In this document: positions 43,266-53,076 of the stretch, piece by piece
Layout of the letters: every line of letters begins with the position of its first letter
Position numbering within the stretch: the first letter of the stretch is position 1
Assembly (NCBI GenBank): GCA_963588595.1
Contig: CAVAIA010000054.1
Location: 11,550 to 75,549 of the forward strand
From: Phoenicibacter sp963588595
GTDB taxonomy: Bacteria; Actinomycetota; Coriobacteriia; Coriobacteriales; Eggerthellaceae
Direction of reading: 5' to 3'
DNA: 64,000 nucleotides
Position numbers and translations under genes: made by a program
Notes under the pieces: model-generated
Told to the model about the DNA's origin: nothing
Seen by the model: only the letters and a program-made list of their open reading frames with translations
The model's database searches: none

Positions 43266-44503
43266 TGACCGCTGAGCTTTCTCCCTCAAGAATCGCTGCG
43301 CTTAAAACTCTTCTTGAGGCTAAGGATGAGGGGCAATTTGAGTCAAGTTATGTCTTTGATATTGCAAAAGATATGCATTTGAGCGAGCGGGATAAAGCTT
43401 TTGCTGCCAAGCTTGTTAAGGGAGTTTTGTGTTATTCTTTGCCACTTGAGATCGCGATTCATTCTATTTGCGAAAAGGGAACAAGAATTAAGAGAAAAGT
43501 CATGGTGGCTCTAAAAATTTCAGCTTATGAAATTTGTTATTTGAAAAAAGAGAAACATGTTTCAGTTAACCAAGGTGTTGAGCTTGTTAAGTCAATTTCT
43601 AAAAATGCGGCGGGATTAGCTAATTTTATTTTGAGGAGGATCGATGAGAATTGTTTGCCAAAAGAAGAGAGCTTAGCGCTTGGATTTTCTAGCGAGATGG
43701 CAAGTTTCCTTGAAAAAGAGATGGGAGAAAACGAAGCGCTTGAGTTTATGAGGATGAGTTGCTTTGAGCCAAAGCTTAGTTTTGAGAAGAACTTTAATGT
43801 TGTTGAAGCCGATGATTCGAAACAAGAGCAAGACGCCACTGAAATAATTAAAAACGCTAAAAGTGGCAAAGTTATTATTGCAGACGACGCTGCAATCGAA
43901 ATAGCAAAAAGTTTTGCAAATCGATCTATCAAAGCAAATGAGGTGCCAAAAATATTAGAAGTTGGAGCTGGAAGGGGAACTAAAACAGCGTTAATTCAAT
44001 CTTTTTTTGCGAGTAAAGGAGCAAGTTTTGGTGAGTATGACGTCCTCGATTCTTCTGAGAGACGCCTTTTACAACTTAAGAGCCGGATAAAGGGAAGCGC
44101 TCTTAAGGTAGATGAGATTATAAACGCAGATGCATCAACTTTTAGATTTGCAGATGATCAAGAAAGCCACTTATATGATGCGATCTTTATTGATGCGCCA
44201 TGTTCGGGACTTGGGACTCTAAGGCGTCATCCTGAGATTAAAACGAGGTTTAATGTTAGAGAAATTCATGAGTTTGCAAAGATTGATTTAGCGATTTTAA
44301 AAAACATTTCAACGTACGTTAAAAGAAAAGGTTTCATTTATTATTCGACGTGCACAATCACTAAGGAAGAGAACATTTGCGTTATAAATGAATTTCTAAG
44401 TGGAACTTTAGGAAAGGGATTTACGCTGGAAGAGATTGTTAGCGATGCAAAGTTGACCGAGCAAAGAGATGCGCATTTTTGCGTTTGCTTAAAAAAGCTT
44501 TAA
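43265..44503 (+). CDS. rsmB: 16S rRNA m5C967 methyltransferase
   Basis: 412 residues from ATG 43265, overlapping the fmt stop by one base; a TTG five codons upstream is not needed. An N-terminal NusB-like domain (about 1-135) precedes the SAM-dependent methyltransferase domain with VGAGRGTKTALIQ, the PC motif DAPCSGLGTLRRHPEIK and the catalytic Cys in YYSTCTITKEEN. fmt-rsmB is the usual gene order. Confidence 0.94.
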   Translation: MTAELSPSRIAALKTLLEAKDEGQFESSYVFDIAKDMHLSERDKAFAAKLVKGVLCYSLPLEIAIHSICEKGTRIKRKVMVALKISAYEICYLKKEKHVSVNQGVELVKSISKNAAGLANFILRRIDENCLPKEESLALGFSSEMASFLEKEMGENEALEFMRMSCFEPKLSFEKNFNVVEADDSKQEQDATEIIKNAKSGKVIIADDAAIEIAKSFANRSIKANEVPKILEVGAGRGTKTALIQSFFASKGASFGEYDVLDSSERRLLQLKSRIKGSALKVDEIINADASTFRFADDQESHLYDAIFIDAPCSGLGTLRRHPEIKTRFNVREIHEFAKIDLAILKNISTYVKRKGFIYYSTCTITKEENICVINEFLSGTLGKGFTLEEIVSDAKLTEQRDAHFCVCLKKL

Positions 44504-44561
44504 TATATTTTATTTAAATGGACTAAAATTTTTGAGTGCGAAACTAAAGGAGGAGTTATAA

Positions 44562-45245
44562 ATGCAAGTTGAACTTTTATATCACACGCCAAACGTTGAG
44601 AGAGCAGTTGCGACTGCGGCAAGACTTTGTTATGCCCCTGTTGGAGCCTCCGAGCTCATGGAGTCGATGGACGATGATAGGGTGAAGAGTGTCCTTGCAA
44701 CAATCATGAAAGGCGGTCATTTTTCAACGCTGGAGCATGCCTCCTACACTTTTGCGGTGGATGGCGTTTCAAGGGCATTGACCCACCAACTTGTTCGTCA
44801 TAGAATAGCAAGCTTCAACCAACAATCTCAAAGATACGTTAAGTTTGACGATGGATTTAACTACATAGAGCCAACTTCTGTCGAGCAAAATGTTGAGGCT
44901 CACAAAATTTTTAGCGAATGCATGGACTCTTGCGCTGAAGCTTACGAAAAGTTAAGAGAGCTTGGAGTTATTGCAGAGGATGCTAGATTTGTTCTTCCTA
45001 ATGCAGCGGAAACAAAAATAGTTATAACGATGAATGTTAGAGAGCTTCTTCATTTCTTTGAGCTTAGATGTTGCAATCGTGCACAATGGGAGATTCGACA
45101 ATTGGCTCATAAAATGCTCGAGCTCGTTCGTCCAACTGCGCCTTATATTTTTATGGATGCGGGGGCTCCTTGCGTCCATGGACCTTGTCATGAGGGAAAA
45201 ATGAGTTGCAAAAATCCTTATCCTAAAGTTGAGCGAACGTTCTAA
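44562..45245 (+). CDS. thyX: FAD-dependent thymidylate synthase
   Basis: 227 residues. It makes dTMP from dUMP with FAD, NADPH and methylene-tetrahydrofolate. The diagnostic ThyX motif RHRIASFNQQSQR lies at 79-91. A strong AAAGGAGGAG precedes the ATG. It stands 17 bases before topA and near tmk, which phosphorylates its product. Confidence 0.97.
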   Translation: MQVELLYHTPNVERAVATAARLCYAPVGASELMESMDDDRVKSVLATIMKGGHFSTLEHASYTFAVDGVSRALTHQLVRHRIASFNQQSQRYVKFDDGFNYIEPTSVEQNVEAHKIFSECMDSCAEAYEKLRELGVIAEDARFVLPNAAETKIVITMNVRELLHFFELRCCNRAQWEIRQLAHKMLELVRPTAPYIFMDAGAPCVHGPCHEGKMSCKNPYPKVERTF

Positions 45246-45262
45246 TCAGAATAGAGGAGAGA

Positions 45263-47764
45263 ATGCGTTTAATAATTACCGAGAAAAATGATGCAGCGAA
45301 ACAAATTTCAAACATTTTAGGTAATGGGAAGGCTCGCGCCGATAAAGTTTATAAAACGCCCGTTTATCGTTTTGAATGGGATGGAGATGAGTGCGTTGCG
45401 ATCGGTCTTCGAGGGCACATCCTAGAACCAAATTTCGTTGATAACATTCAATGGAATAAATCGCGTGGATGGTTTTCTAAAACCGAAGAGTTTGGCAGGA
45501 TTGAGGCGGACATTCCAAAGAGCCTTGCAACTCCACCTTTTAAGAAGAAAAAGCCTTTTATGGTTGACGGAGTTGATTTAAAAGGTTGGAAGATGGAAGC
45601 GCTGCCCTATCTTGTCTATTCTCCGATAGTTAAGCTTCCAAAAGAAAAAGAGATTATTCGCTCGCTCAAGAATTTGGCAAAAAAGAGTGATGTTGTCGTC
45701 ATAGGCACCGACTTCGACCGCGAGGGAGAACTCATCGGCAAGGATGCGATGAACGTTTGTCTCGAAGTCAATCCTGACGTTCAAATTTTTCGTTCCAGAT
45801 ATTCTTCGTTTACAAAACAAGAGATAACGGAGTCTTTTGAAAACCTTGTTGACGTTGACGAATGTTTAGCTAGCGCTGGGCGAACGAGGCAAGACATCGA
45901 CTTGATTTGGGGAGCTGTTTTAACTCGCTACCTAACACTTGCAAGGTTTGCAGGCTATGGCAACGTTAGGAGTTCTGGTCGTGTTCAAACTCCAACTCTT
46001 GCGCTCGTTGTTGCGAAAGAGAGAGAGCGCCAAGCGTTTGTCCCTGAGAAGTTTTGGGTGTTAAATGCGCAAGTCGACGCTTCTTCAGAGATTGGGCCAA
46101 CCGGCAACGACGCCGAAGATTGTGATGAAGTGTTTGAGTGCACTCATGAAGAAGGTCGTTTCTTTGACGAAAGAAAAGCTAAGAAAGCTTATGAGAATGT
46201 AAAAGAGGCAAAAAGCGCTGTTGTTGAAACAATAGAGAAGAAGTCAAGGAAGGTTATGCCTCCAGCTCCTTTTAATACAACTTCACTAATGGCCGCCGCA
46301 AGCGCTGAGGGCATAACTCCTGCTAGGTGCATGAGAATTGCAGAAAGCCTTTATATGCAAGGGTTCATTTCCTATCCAAGGGTTGACAACACTGTCTATC
46401 CAAAAACGCTAAATTTGTCAGAAATTGTTTCTAATTTGTCATCAAATCCTGCATATCGTCCCTATTGTGAAAAACTTCTTGGTGCAGGAAGTTTGACGGC
46501 AACGAGAGGCAAGAAGGAAACGACTGACCACCCACCGATTTACCCAGTTAAAGGGGCAACTGCAGATGACATGGACGCTGGTTCTTTTAGGCTCTACAAC
46601 CTCATTGCGCGAAGGTTTTTGGCAACCCTTTCTGGAGCTGCAACTGTTGAGGGGACAAAGATCACTCTCGATGTCAATGGAGAGGCATTTAACAAAAAGG
46701 GAGATGTTCTAGTTGTTTCAGGTTTTAGGGAGATATACCCTTATGGTTTGAAGAAGGATGAGCAATTGCCTCATTTAGCGGAGGGTCAAAAAATTGCCGT
46801 CAATGCGGTTGGTTTGAAAGAGGATCAAACGAAACCTCCTGCGAGATATTCTAGCGGACGTCTCATTCAAGAGATGGAAAAAAATGGGCTTGGAACGAAG
46901 GCAACGAGGCATTCAATTATTGAGCGTCTTGCGCAAGTTAAATATATACAAAATGATCCGATTGAGCCGACGCAACTCGGAATAGCTGTTATCGATGCCC
47001 TAGGAGCTTATGCACCTCACATAACTCACCCTGAGATGACAGCTGAGCTAGAGCAAGGAATGGATGCGATCGCAGAGGGCAAAGACACTCGACAAAGCGT
47101 TGTTAAAAGCTCGAGGGATCATCTCTTAAGCGAGTTAGACACATTAATTCCGCACGCAAGCGATGTTGGAGATGCTCTAACGGATGCGGTTAGCGCAGAT
47201 GCTTATGTTGGAAAGTGCCCTAAATGCGGGCATGATCTTCAATTGAAGGCCTCTGCAAAAACAAGATCCATGTTCATAGGATGCGCTGGCTGGCCTGATT
47301 GTGATGTAACTTACCCACTTCCTTCTGGAAAGGTCGAGAGCACGGAAGAGAAATGTCCCATTTGCGGAATGCCTCAAGTTAAAGTGACTCAATTTAGAAC
47401 AAAGCCTAGGATGATGTGTATAGATCCGAATTGTTCTTCTAACCACGAGCCAGAGGTTATCGTTGGGAAATGCCCTAATTGCAAAGCAAAGGGTCTTGAT
47501 AAGAATTTGATTGCAAGAAGAAATCCAAAAACTTTGAAGAGGAGTGTCACTTGCGAAAACTTCGAGGAGTGCCAAACAAGATATCCATTGCCTCCAAATG
47601 GACAAATAACGAGCACCGACAAAGTTTGCGAGAGTTGTGGCGCACCGATAGTTTGCGTTACAACCAACAGAGGTCCATGGGAGCTTTGCCCTAACTTCGA
47701 TTGTCCTTCTAAGGAAGAAGAAAAAGAGAATAAGGGCAAAAAGAGAAAAGCTAAAAAGAAATAG
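45263..47764 (+). CDS. topA: Type IA DNA topoisomerase I, archaeal-type
   Basis: 833 residues. It relaxes negative supercoils through a transient 5'-phosphotyrosine link. The TOPRIM domain has IITEKNDAAKQIS at the start and GTDFDREGELIG (148-159), and the catalytic tyrosine is Y371 in GFISYPRVDNTVYP. The N-terminal half (RGHILEPNF, then the insert before TDFDREGELIG) and the C-terminal zinc ribbons (CPKCGHDLQL, GCAGWPDC, TYPLPSG, CESCGAPIV, CPNFDC) follow the archaeal topA pattern, not that of E. coli TopA. The extreme C-terminus is a Lys-rich tail. ThyX lies upstream and tmk downstream. Confidence 0.93.
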   Translation: MRLIITEKNDAAKQISNILGNGKARADKVYKTPVYRFEWDGDECVAIGLRGHILEPNFVDNIQWNKSRGWFSKTEEFGRIEADIPKSLATPPFKKKKPFMVDGVDLKGWKMEALPYLVYSPIVKLPKEKEIIRSLKNLAKKSDVVVIGTDFDREGELIGKDAMNVCLEVNPDVQIFRSRYSSFTKQEITESFENLVDVDECLASAGRTRQDIDLIWGAVLTRYLTLARFAGYGNVRSSGRVQTPTLALVVAKERERQAFVPEKFWVLNAQVDASSEIGPTGNDAEDCDEVFECTHEEGRFFDERKAKKAYENVKEAKSAVVETIEKKSRKVMPPAPFNTTSLMAAASAEGITPARCMRIAESLYMQGFISYPRVDNTVYPKTLNLSEIVSNLSSNPAYRPYCEKLLGAGSLTATRGKKETTDHPPIYPVKGATADDMDAGSFRLYNLIARRFLATLSGAATVEGTKITLDVNGEAFNKKGDVLVVSGFREIYPYGLKKDEQLPHLAEGQKIAVNAVGLKEDQTKPPARYSSGRLIQEMEKNGLGTKATRHSIIERLAQVKYIQNDPIEPTQLGIAVIDALGAYAPHITHPEMTAELEQGMDAIAEGKDTRQSVVKSSRDHLLSELDTLIPHASDVGDALTDAVSADAYVGKCPKCGHDLQLKASAKTRSMFIGCAGWPDCDVTYPLPSGKVESTEEKCPICGMPQVKVTQFRTKPRMMCIDPNCSSNHEPEVIVGKCPNCKAKGLDKNLIARRNPKTLKRSVTCENFEECQTRYPLPPNGQITSTDKVCESCGAPIVCVTTNRGPWELCPNFDCPSKEEEKENKGKKRKAKKK

Positions 47765-47799
47765 CAAGAGAAGGCGTCGCTTTTATTAAAAGAGTGCTC

Positions 47800-48498
47800 A
47801 TGGAGAATTCTTCGGGAAAATTTATAACTTTTGAAGGTGCCGACGGAGTTGGAAAATCAACCCAAGTCGCTTTCGTTGCGGACTTGCTAGGTGAGCTTGG
47901 CTTTGACGTTTTACTCGTTCGTGAACCGGGAGGGACGAAGATTGGCGAGAAAGTAAGAGAAATCCTCCTTGATGTTGACAACAAGGAGATGACTGACGAA
48001 AGTGAGCTTATGCTCTACCTTGCTGCAAGATCGCAAATTGTTAATGAGGTCATAATTCCAGCTCTTGATAAAGAGAAAATAGTTCTTTGTGATCGCTTTT
48101 TCGATTCAACGCTTGCTTATCAAGGTTTTGGCAGAGGCCTTGACAAAGAATTTATAAAGGAAGCCAATAAGTTTGTTTGTAATGGGTTAATGCCTGACTT
48201 AACGATTTTGTTTTACATACCTGCTGAGATGAGAAAAGCAAGGCTAGACAAAAGAGAGGCAGCTGACAGAATCGAGAGCGCAGGAAGAGAGTTTGGCGAG
48301 AGAGTAGCCGATGGGTTTTTAAAGATTGCTGATGAGGATTGCAACAAAAAAAGAATTGTGAAAGTTAACACAAGTGGCAAGCATAGCCAAAGTGCTCTTT
48401 TAACGTTAAAAGCGCTTCGCGAGATAATTGATTTTGATGTTGACTCTCAAGTTGTTAAATGCGCTCTTGACAAGTTAGATGAGGCGCACAAGCATTGA
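47800..48498 (+). CDS. tmk: Thymidylate kinase
   Basis: 232 residues from ATG 47800 (a GTG two codons upstream is possible). The P-loop is EGADGVGKSTQ, the base-binding DR motif DRFFDSTLAYQGFGRG, and the LID region KARLDKREAADRIES carries the basic residues. It turns dTMP into dTDP. It lies in the topA-tmk-holB-ricT order on the plus strand. Confidence 0.95.
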   Translation: MENSSGKFITFEGADGVGKSTQVAFVADLLGELGFDVLLVREPGGTKIGEKVREILLDVDNKEMTDESELMLYLAARSQIVNEVIIPALDKEKIVLCDRFFDSTLAYQGFGRGLDKEFIKEANKFVCNGLMPDLTILFYIPAEMRKARLDKREAADRIESAGREFGERVADGFLKIADEDCNKKRIVKVNTSGKHSQSALLTLKALREIIDFDVDSQVVKCALDKLDEAHKH

Positions 48499-48499
48499 T

Positions 48500-49639
48500 A
48501 TGAATGACATTTTTTCTTCTATATTAGGGCAAAGTCAAGTTAGAGATTTTCTTCGCAGAAGCATTAGAGGGAAGCGCATTTCTCAAAGCTATTTATTCTT
48601 GGGTCCTTGTGGGTCTAATAAAACGCAGGCTGCTTATTGTCTTGCGGCGGCTTATCTTTGTGAGGATGAGAGCAAAACTCTTTTAAGCGATTGCAATAAA
48701 TGCGAAAAATGCAAACAAATCTTTAAAAGAAGACATCCAGATGTTAAGTATTATGCTCCAGAAGGGCAAAATGGCTATCTTGTCAGCCAAATAAGAGAGT
48801 TAATTCACGATTGTGAGCTTCGTCCAAATGAAGGCGATAAAAAAGTTTACATAATCGATCGCGTTGACACTCTTGGACAGAGCGCTGCCAACGCTTTTTT
48901 AAAGACGCTAGAAGAGCCCTCAGAAGGAATACTTTTTATACTTTTGGGAAGAACTGCTGATGGGGTCTTGCAAACAATCCGATCTAGAACTGAGATAGTT
49001 CCCTTTCGTCACATTCCTCCTGAGGAGGCGCAAAAAATAATAGTCCAAAACACGGGATGCGACATAGATAGAGCAAAAATAGCTTTAGTTTGTTCAGGGA
49101 ATTCAATTTCAAAAGCGATAGAAATTTTGAGATCTCAAACGAGCGGAGTTTTAGCTTTAAGGCAGCAACTTGTTTCTTGTTGTCTTGAGTGTGCAAATGC
49201 TAGCGATTGGGAAGTGCTTAAGGAGGCAAAGAGAATAGTTGAGCTTTTAGGCGCGCAAACGGATGCTTATAAAAAACAATTAGAAGAAAAAGATGCGACT
49301 GGTGAAGATTTTTTAAGCTCATCTGCAAAAAAGGAAATTAAGTCGCAAGGAACAAGGAAGCAAAAGTCAAAAGTTTTAGAAAATTTGAGTATGTTCGCAA
49401 ACATCGTTGTCAGCATTTTAAGAGATTGCGTGAACATAAATTGCGGGAATCTGGAGATTGTTAATTCGGATTTCGCCGAAAGAATCAATGCGATTTCTCC
49501 GAAAACAACTTATAAATCATCATTTTTAGCAATCGAGAGGATTGAGGACGTTGTCAAAACCATGACTTATAATGTTAGTCATGAAACGTGCATAGATGTG
49601 ATTCTTCTAGAGTTTAAAGGAGCATTTAAACAAAATTGA
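48500..49639 (+). CDS. holB: DNA polymerase III delta' subunit (clamp loader)
   Basis: 379 residues from ATG 48500, two bases after the tmk stop; ATG 48479 inside tmk would add seven residues. The RecA-like AAA+ domain has a P-loop GPCGSNKT (35-42), a four-Cys zinc site (C54, C65, C68, C71), VYIIDRVDTLGQSAANAFLKTLEEP and IRSRTEIVPF. The P-loop lacks the second Gly of GKT, as is common for delta' subunits, which need not hydrolyse ATP. It is part of the clamp loader that places the sliding clamp on DNA. Confidence 0.9.
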   Translation: MNDIFSSILGQSQVRDFLRRSIRGKRISQSYLFLGPCGSNKTQAAYCLAAAYLCEDESKTLLSDCNKCEKCKQIFKRRHPDVKYYAPEGQNGYLVSQIRELIHDCELRPNEGDKKVYIIDRVDTLGQSAANAFLKTLEEPSEGILFILLGRTADGVLQTIRSRTEIVPFRHIPPEEAQKIIVQNTGCDIDRAKIALVCSGNSISKAIEILRSQTSGVLALRQQLVSCCLECANASDWEVLKEAKRIVELLGAQTDAYKKQLEEKDATGEDFLSSSAKKEIKSQGTRKQKSKVLENLSMFANIVVSILRDCVNINCGNLEIVNSDFAERINAISPKTTYKSSFLAIERIEDVVKTMTYNVSHETCIDVILLEFKGAFKQN

Positions 49640-50640
49640 GTTTTATAGATGAAATTTCAGATCCTGAGAAGGAAGAAAAAGAAGCTCATGCGCTTGAGGT
49701 TTTCAAAGAGTTAGCTAAAGAATGTGACGAGGGAATGATTCCTCGTTTTGTAAGTTATCGCGATGATTTGCATAAGGCAACTTTTTATTATTTCAGCGAC
49801 CATAGAGTGGATTTTAGGGAACTTGTTAAGGAACTTTCCTCCAAGCTCTCAATTTCTGTTGAGATGAGGCAAATCAACGAGAGAGAGCAAGCATCCCTCA
49901 TCGGTGGGATTGGACCTTGCGGACAAGAGCTTTGTTGTTGCAAAATGAAGGAGGGTTGTTGCAAAAAAAATGCAACTATTAAGATGGCTAAGAACCAAGA
50001 CCTTTCTTTGAATCCAACAAAAATAAGTGGCATGTGCGGCAGATTGATGTGCTGTTTGAGATTTGAAGATGACTATTATAAGGAATTTAAATCTCGCGCT
50101 CCAAAGGTTAATTCCTTCGTTAAAACTCCAGATGGTGACGGAAAAGTCATAGGACAAGATGCGTTGCATGAAACGATAACATTGCGGGTGGACGAGGATA
50201 AACCAAGAAAAATCAAGCTTGACGAATTGGAAGCTAACAAAAAAGGAGACGGTGGTTTTGCTGTTGGAAAAAAGGCTTGGGACAAAGCTGAAAATTCGAT
50301 GGACAACATAAAGAAGAGCGCAGCGAATGTGACGATTGACACTTCTCTTTTCACTGGGACTGATAGAGTGGCGAACGCACGTGATGTTAAGTTAGCAGAC
50401 AAACCAAGACCCACCAGAAGGAGAGGCGATCTTAGGAGGAAGAGAAAGGACAGAAAGCAAAGGAGGTCATCGAGATCTTCTGTTTCGTTTAGCTCTCCAA
50501 AGACTGCAAGTCGCCCCGGCGGAAATTCGAGCGCAACAAAGCTTTCGAGTCCGAAAACTATAACTAGACCGAAAAAAGAAAATAGAGAAGGTGCAAAACT
50601 TAAAAAACGCAGGACGAGAAAAATTTCAGGTTCTAAATAG
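49636..50640 (+). CDS. PSP1/RicT-family protein lacking the N-terminal part
   Basis: 334 residues from TTG 49636, which overlaps the holB stop (TTGA) and has AAAGGAG 12 bases ahead. An in-frame TAA at 49627 forbids a longer start. The conserved PSP1 core is clear: FYYFSDHRVDFRELVKEL, GGIGPCGQELCCCKM, MAKNQDLSLNPTKISGMCG and RLMCCLRFE, with the Cys set that in B. subtilis RicT helps hold Fe-S clusters in the Y-complex (RicA, RicF, RicT), which affects RNase Y and phosphorelay. The first 60-80 residues of normal RicT are absent. The last 80 residues are Arg/Lys/Ser-rich and look disordered. Confidence 0.85.
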   Translation: MSFIDEISDPEKEEKEAHALEVFKELAKECDEGMIPRFVSYRDDLHKATFYYFSDHRVDFRELVKELSSKLSISVEMRQINEREQASLIGGIGPCGQELCCCKMKEGCCKKNATIKMAKNQDLSLNPTKISGMCGRLMCCLRFEDDYYKEFKSRAPKVNSFVKTPDGDGKVIGQDALHETITLRVDEDKPRKIKLDELEANKKGDGGFAVGKKAWDKAENSMDNIKKSAANVTIDTSLFTGTDRVANARDVKLADKPRPTRRRGDLRRKRKDRKQRRSSRSSVSFSSPKTASRPGGNSSATKLSSPKTITRPKKENREGAKLKKRRTRKISGSK

Positions 50641-50652
50641 AAAGGCTTGAAA

Positions 50653-52089
50653 ATGAGCGATCATTTGGGTCTCTACACTGATCTTTATCAATTAACGATG
50701 GCGCAAGGCTACTTTCTTGAAGGAGCTTCAAACAAAATTGCGTCGTTTTCGATGAATTTTAGAAAACTTCCATTTAAAGGTGGATATGCAATTTTTTGTG
50801 GCAGTGATTCACTTTTAAATTTGATTAAAAATTTTAAATTCAATGAGGAAGACATCTCTTATCTAAAAGAGCTAGAGGCGCCTTATGGAGGAAGATTGTT
50901 CGAGGATTCATTCCTTGACTATCTTTTGAATTTTGAAATGAAGGTTGATGTTTTGGCTCCTAAGGAAGGCTCTATTGTTTTCCCTTATGAGCCAATTGTT
51001 AGAGTTGACGGGCCTATCATCGATTGTCAATTGATTGAAACTGCTCTTCTAAATTGTATAAATTTTCAAACGCTTGCTGCAACAAAAGCGATGCGAATTT
51101 CATCCGCTGCTAAGGGAAGAGCGGTTGCCGAGTTTGGGCTTCGCAGGGCTCAAGGGACAGGCTCGATGTGGGCTGCGAAAGCTTCCTATGTTGGCGGTTT
51201 TTCTTCAACGTCCAACGTTTTAGCAGGAAAAAAGTTTGGAATTCCAGTAAGTGGCACTCACGCTCATTCGTGGGTTATGTCCTTCGATAGCGAATTAGAA
51301 GCCTTTAGAAAATATGCTGAACTTTTTCCTAAGAACTGCACTCTTTTGATTGACACCTATTCAGTCGACGAAGGGATCAAAAATGCGATTATTGTCGCCC
51401 ATGAAATGGAGGAAAAGGGCGAGAAGATGTCGGCAGTCAGAATCGATTCAGGCGATCTAACGTGGGAGAGCAGGAAGGTTAGAAAAAAGCTTGACGACGA
51501 GGGTCTTAACTACGTTGGAATAGTTCTTTCGAATGACTTGGACGAGTATAAAATTGAATCAATTTTAAATGAAGGAGCTCAAGTTAACGCCTTTGGCGTT
51601 GGAACTAAATTTGCTTGTTGCTATGACCAGCCAACTTTAGGTGGCGTTTACAAGCTTAACGCAGTCAAGGAGGCAAATGGCGACAAAGAAAGTTGGACGC
51701 CGAAGATGAAAGTTTCTGAGTCTCCTGAAAAAACAACTGTGCCAGGGATTTTAAACGTTAAGCGTTTTTATGATGAGGCAGGAAAAGTTGCGGGGGACAT
51801 GGTGTATGACGAAGAGCAAGGAATAGTCGATTGCACGATTGTTGACCCTATCAATCACATAAAAAATAAGAAATTGTGTGGGATGCAAAGCAAGACGTTG
51901 CTGCGTCCTATAATGCGAGCAGGAAAAAGAATTGAAAGTTGGACAGTTGACGATGCGCGCAAGTGGGCGAATGCCTCCTATGACAATCTTGATTATTCGA
52001 GAAAGAGAAACCTCTATCCTCACATCTATCCTGTTGGACTTGAACTTAACTTAAGTCTAAAAAGAGATGATATGATTAAAAGATCATAA
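50653..52089 (+). CDS. pncB: Nicotinate phosphoribosyltransferase
   Basis: 478 residues from ATG 50653, with AAAGG eight bases before it; a TTG two codons upstream is less likely. It joins nicotinate and PRPP to make nicotinate mononucleotide in NAD salvage. The N-terminus LYTDLYQLTMAQGY, the active-site stretch GTHAHSWVMSF and VRIDSGDL are typical of the long bacterial type. It starts 12 bases after the RicT-like gene. Confidence 0.94.
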   Translation: MSDHLGLYTDLYQLTMAQGYFLEGASNKIASFSMNFRKLPFKGGYAIFCGSDSLLNLIKNFKFNEEDISYLKELEAPYGGRLFEDSFLDYLLNFEMKVDVLAPKEGSIVFPYEPIVRVDGPIIDCQLIETALLNCINFQTLAATKAMRISSAAKGRAVAEFGLRRAQGTGSMWAAKASYVGGFSSTSNVLAGKKFGIPVSGTHAHSWVMSFDSELEAFRKYAELFPKNCTLLIDTYSVDEGIKNAIIVAHEMEEKGEKMSAVRIDSGDLTWESRKVRKKLDDEGLNYVGIVLSNDLDEYKIESILNEGAQVNAFGVGTKFACCYDQPTLGGVYKLNAVKEANGDKESWTPKMKVSESPEKTTVPGILNVKRFYDEAGKVAGDMVYDEEQGIVDCTIVDPINHIKNKKLCGMQSKTLLRPIMRAGKRIESWTVDDARKWANASYDNLDYSRKRNLYPHIYPVGLELNLSLKRDDMIKRS

Positions 52090-52134
52090 AGTTAGTTTTT
52101 TTCATTAGCCAAATCGAGTTTTTAAGGAGGAAAA

Positions 52135-53040
52135 GTGATAAGAATTTTGAGCGATTCTGTTTCGACTTCTGACTATTCTAACCTTGAGAATCTTGGCATA
52201 GATGTTGTAAGCTTGTCTGTTACTTATGATGAAAAAAACGAACTTGACACAGAGATGGACATGAAAGCTTTCAATGAGACTTTGGCTTCTAGAAGTGAAA
52301 ATTTGCCAAGGTCGAGCCAACCTTCTTTGCTAAGCTTCGAAAAATATTTTAAAGAATGCGCCGAGGCGGGAGATAGCGTCGTTGGCGTTTTTATGTCAAC
52401 TGTTCTCTCATCAACGCTCGATAACGCGAGGGCAGCGGCGAGAAACGTTAAGTCAAAATTCAAGGAATTCGAGTGCATGATAGTTGATTCTTTTGCAGCG
52501 TGCGGACCTCAATTGTTTTCTCTTGAAGACGCCAACGATGCAAGGCAGCAAGGCAAGAGTCTTTCTGATATTGCAAAGGCAGCAAAAGAGGGAGTTTTAA
52601 ACTCCCGCATAATGTTTTGCCCGGAAGATCTAAATTTTTTAGTGAGCGGTGGCAGACTTTCCAAAGTTAGCGCTAAAGTTGCAAGCAAACTTAAGATTTT
52701 TCCTATCATAACGACGATTGATGGCAACGCTGAAGCTTTTTGGAAGGTTAGAAGCAAGAATAAGGCTCACGATAAAATGTTCGACGTTTTCGCTAGCGAC
52801 GTTAAAGATTTTGGTCTTAAGCGCGTTATAGTTCAATATGCAGGAAAAAAGGGAGATGACCTCGAGAAATTTTTGAAAAGAGTGAAGGACTTTGTCGGTG
52901 ACATCGAAGTTAAGGTTGAGTCTGTTAGCCCTGTCATCAGCGTGCATGCAGGACCTGCCATCGGGATTTCATACGAATGTTTTTCTCCGCTTAAGAACAG
53001 AGTGAACTCAACAAGTAAGCAATTAATTTATGAAATTTGA
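52135..53040 (+). CDS. DegV-family fatty acid-binding protein, first copy
   Basis: 301 residues from GTG 52135, well placed after AAGGAGG. The DegV fold signature begins IRILSDSVSTSDYSNLE, continues with RSSQPSLLSFEKYF, GVFMSTVLSSTLDNA and SGGRLSKVSAKVA, and ends with SVHAGPAIGISY. Members (FakB in Firmicutes) hold a fatty acid and present it to a kinase such as FakA. No fakA is visible in the window. It is the first of two adjacent degV genes of only moderate similarity. Confidence 0.88.
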   Translation: MIRILSDSVSTSDYSNLENLGIDVVSLSVTYDEKNELDTEMDMKAFNETLASRSENLPRSSQPSLLSFEKYFKECAEAGDSVVGVFMSTVLSSTLDNARAAARNVKSKFKEFECMIVDSFAACGPQLFSLEDANDARQQGKSLSDIAKAAKEGVLNSRIMFCPEDLNFLVSGGRLSKVSAKVASKLKIFPIITTIDGNAEAFWKVRSKNKAHDKMFDVFASDVKDFGLKRVIVQYAGKKGDDLEKFLKRVKDFVGDIEVKVESVSPVISVHAGPAIGISYECFSPLKNRVNSTSKQLIYEI

Positions 53041-53076
53041 TTTTTAGCTTTGAGCAAAAACTAACAGGAGATTTTA

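Noticed and set aside
48602..48625. P-loop of holB with Asn where GKT has Gly, as a sign of a dead gene
   Set aside because: Clamp-loader delta' subunits often have a degenerate P-loop and do not need to hydrolyse ATP.
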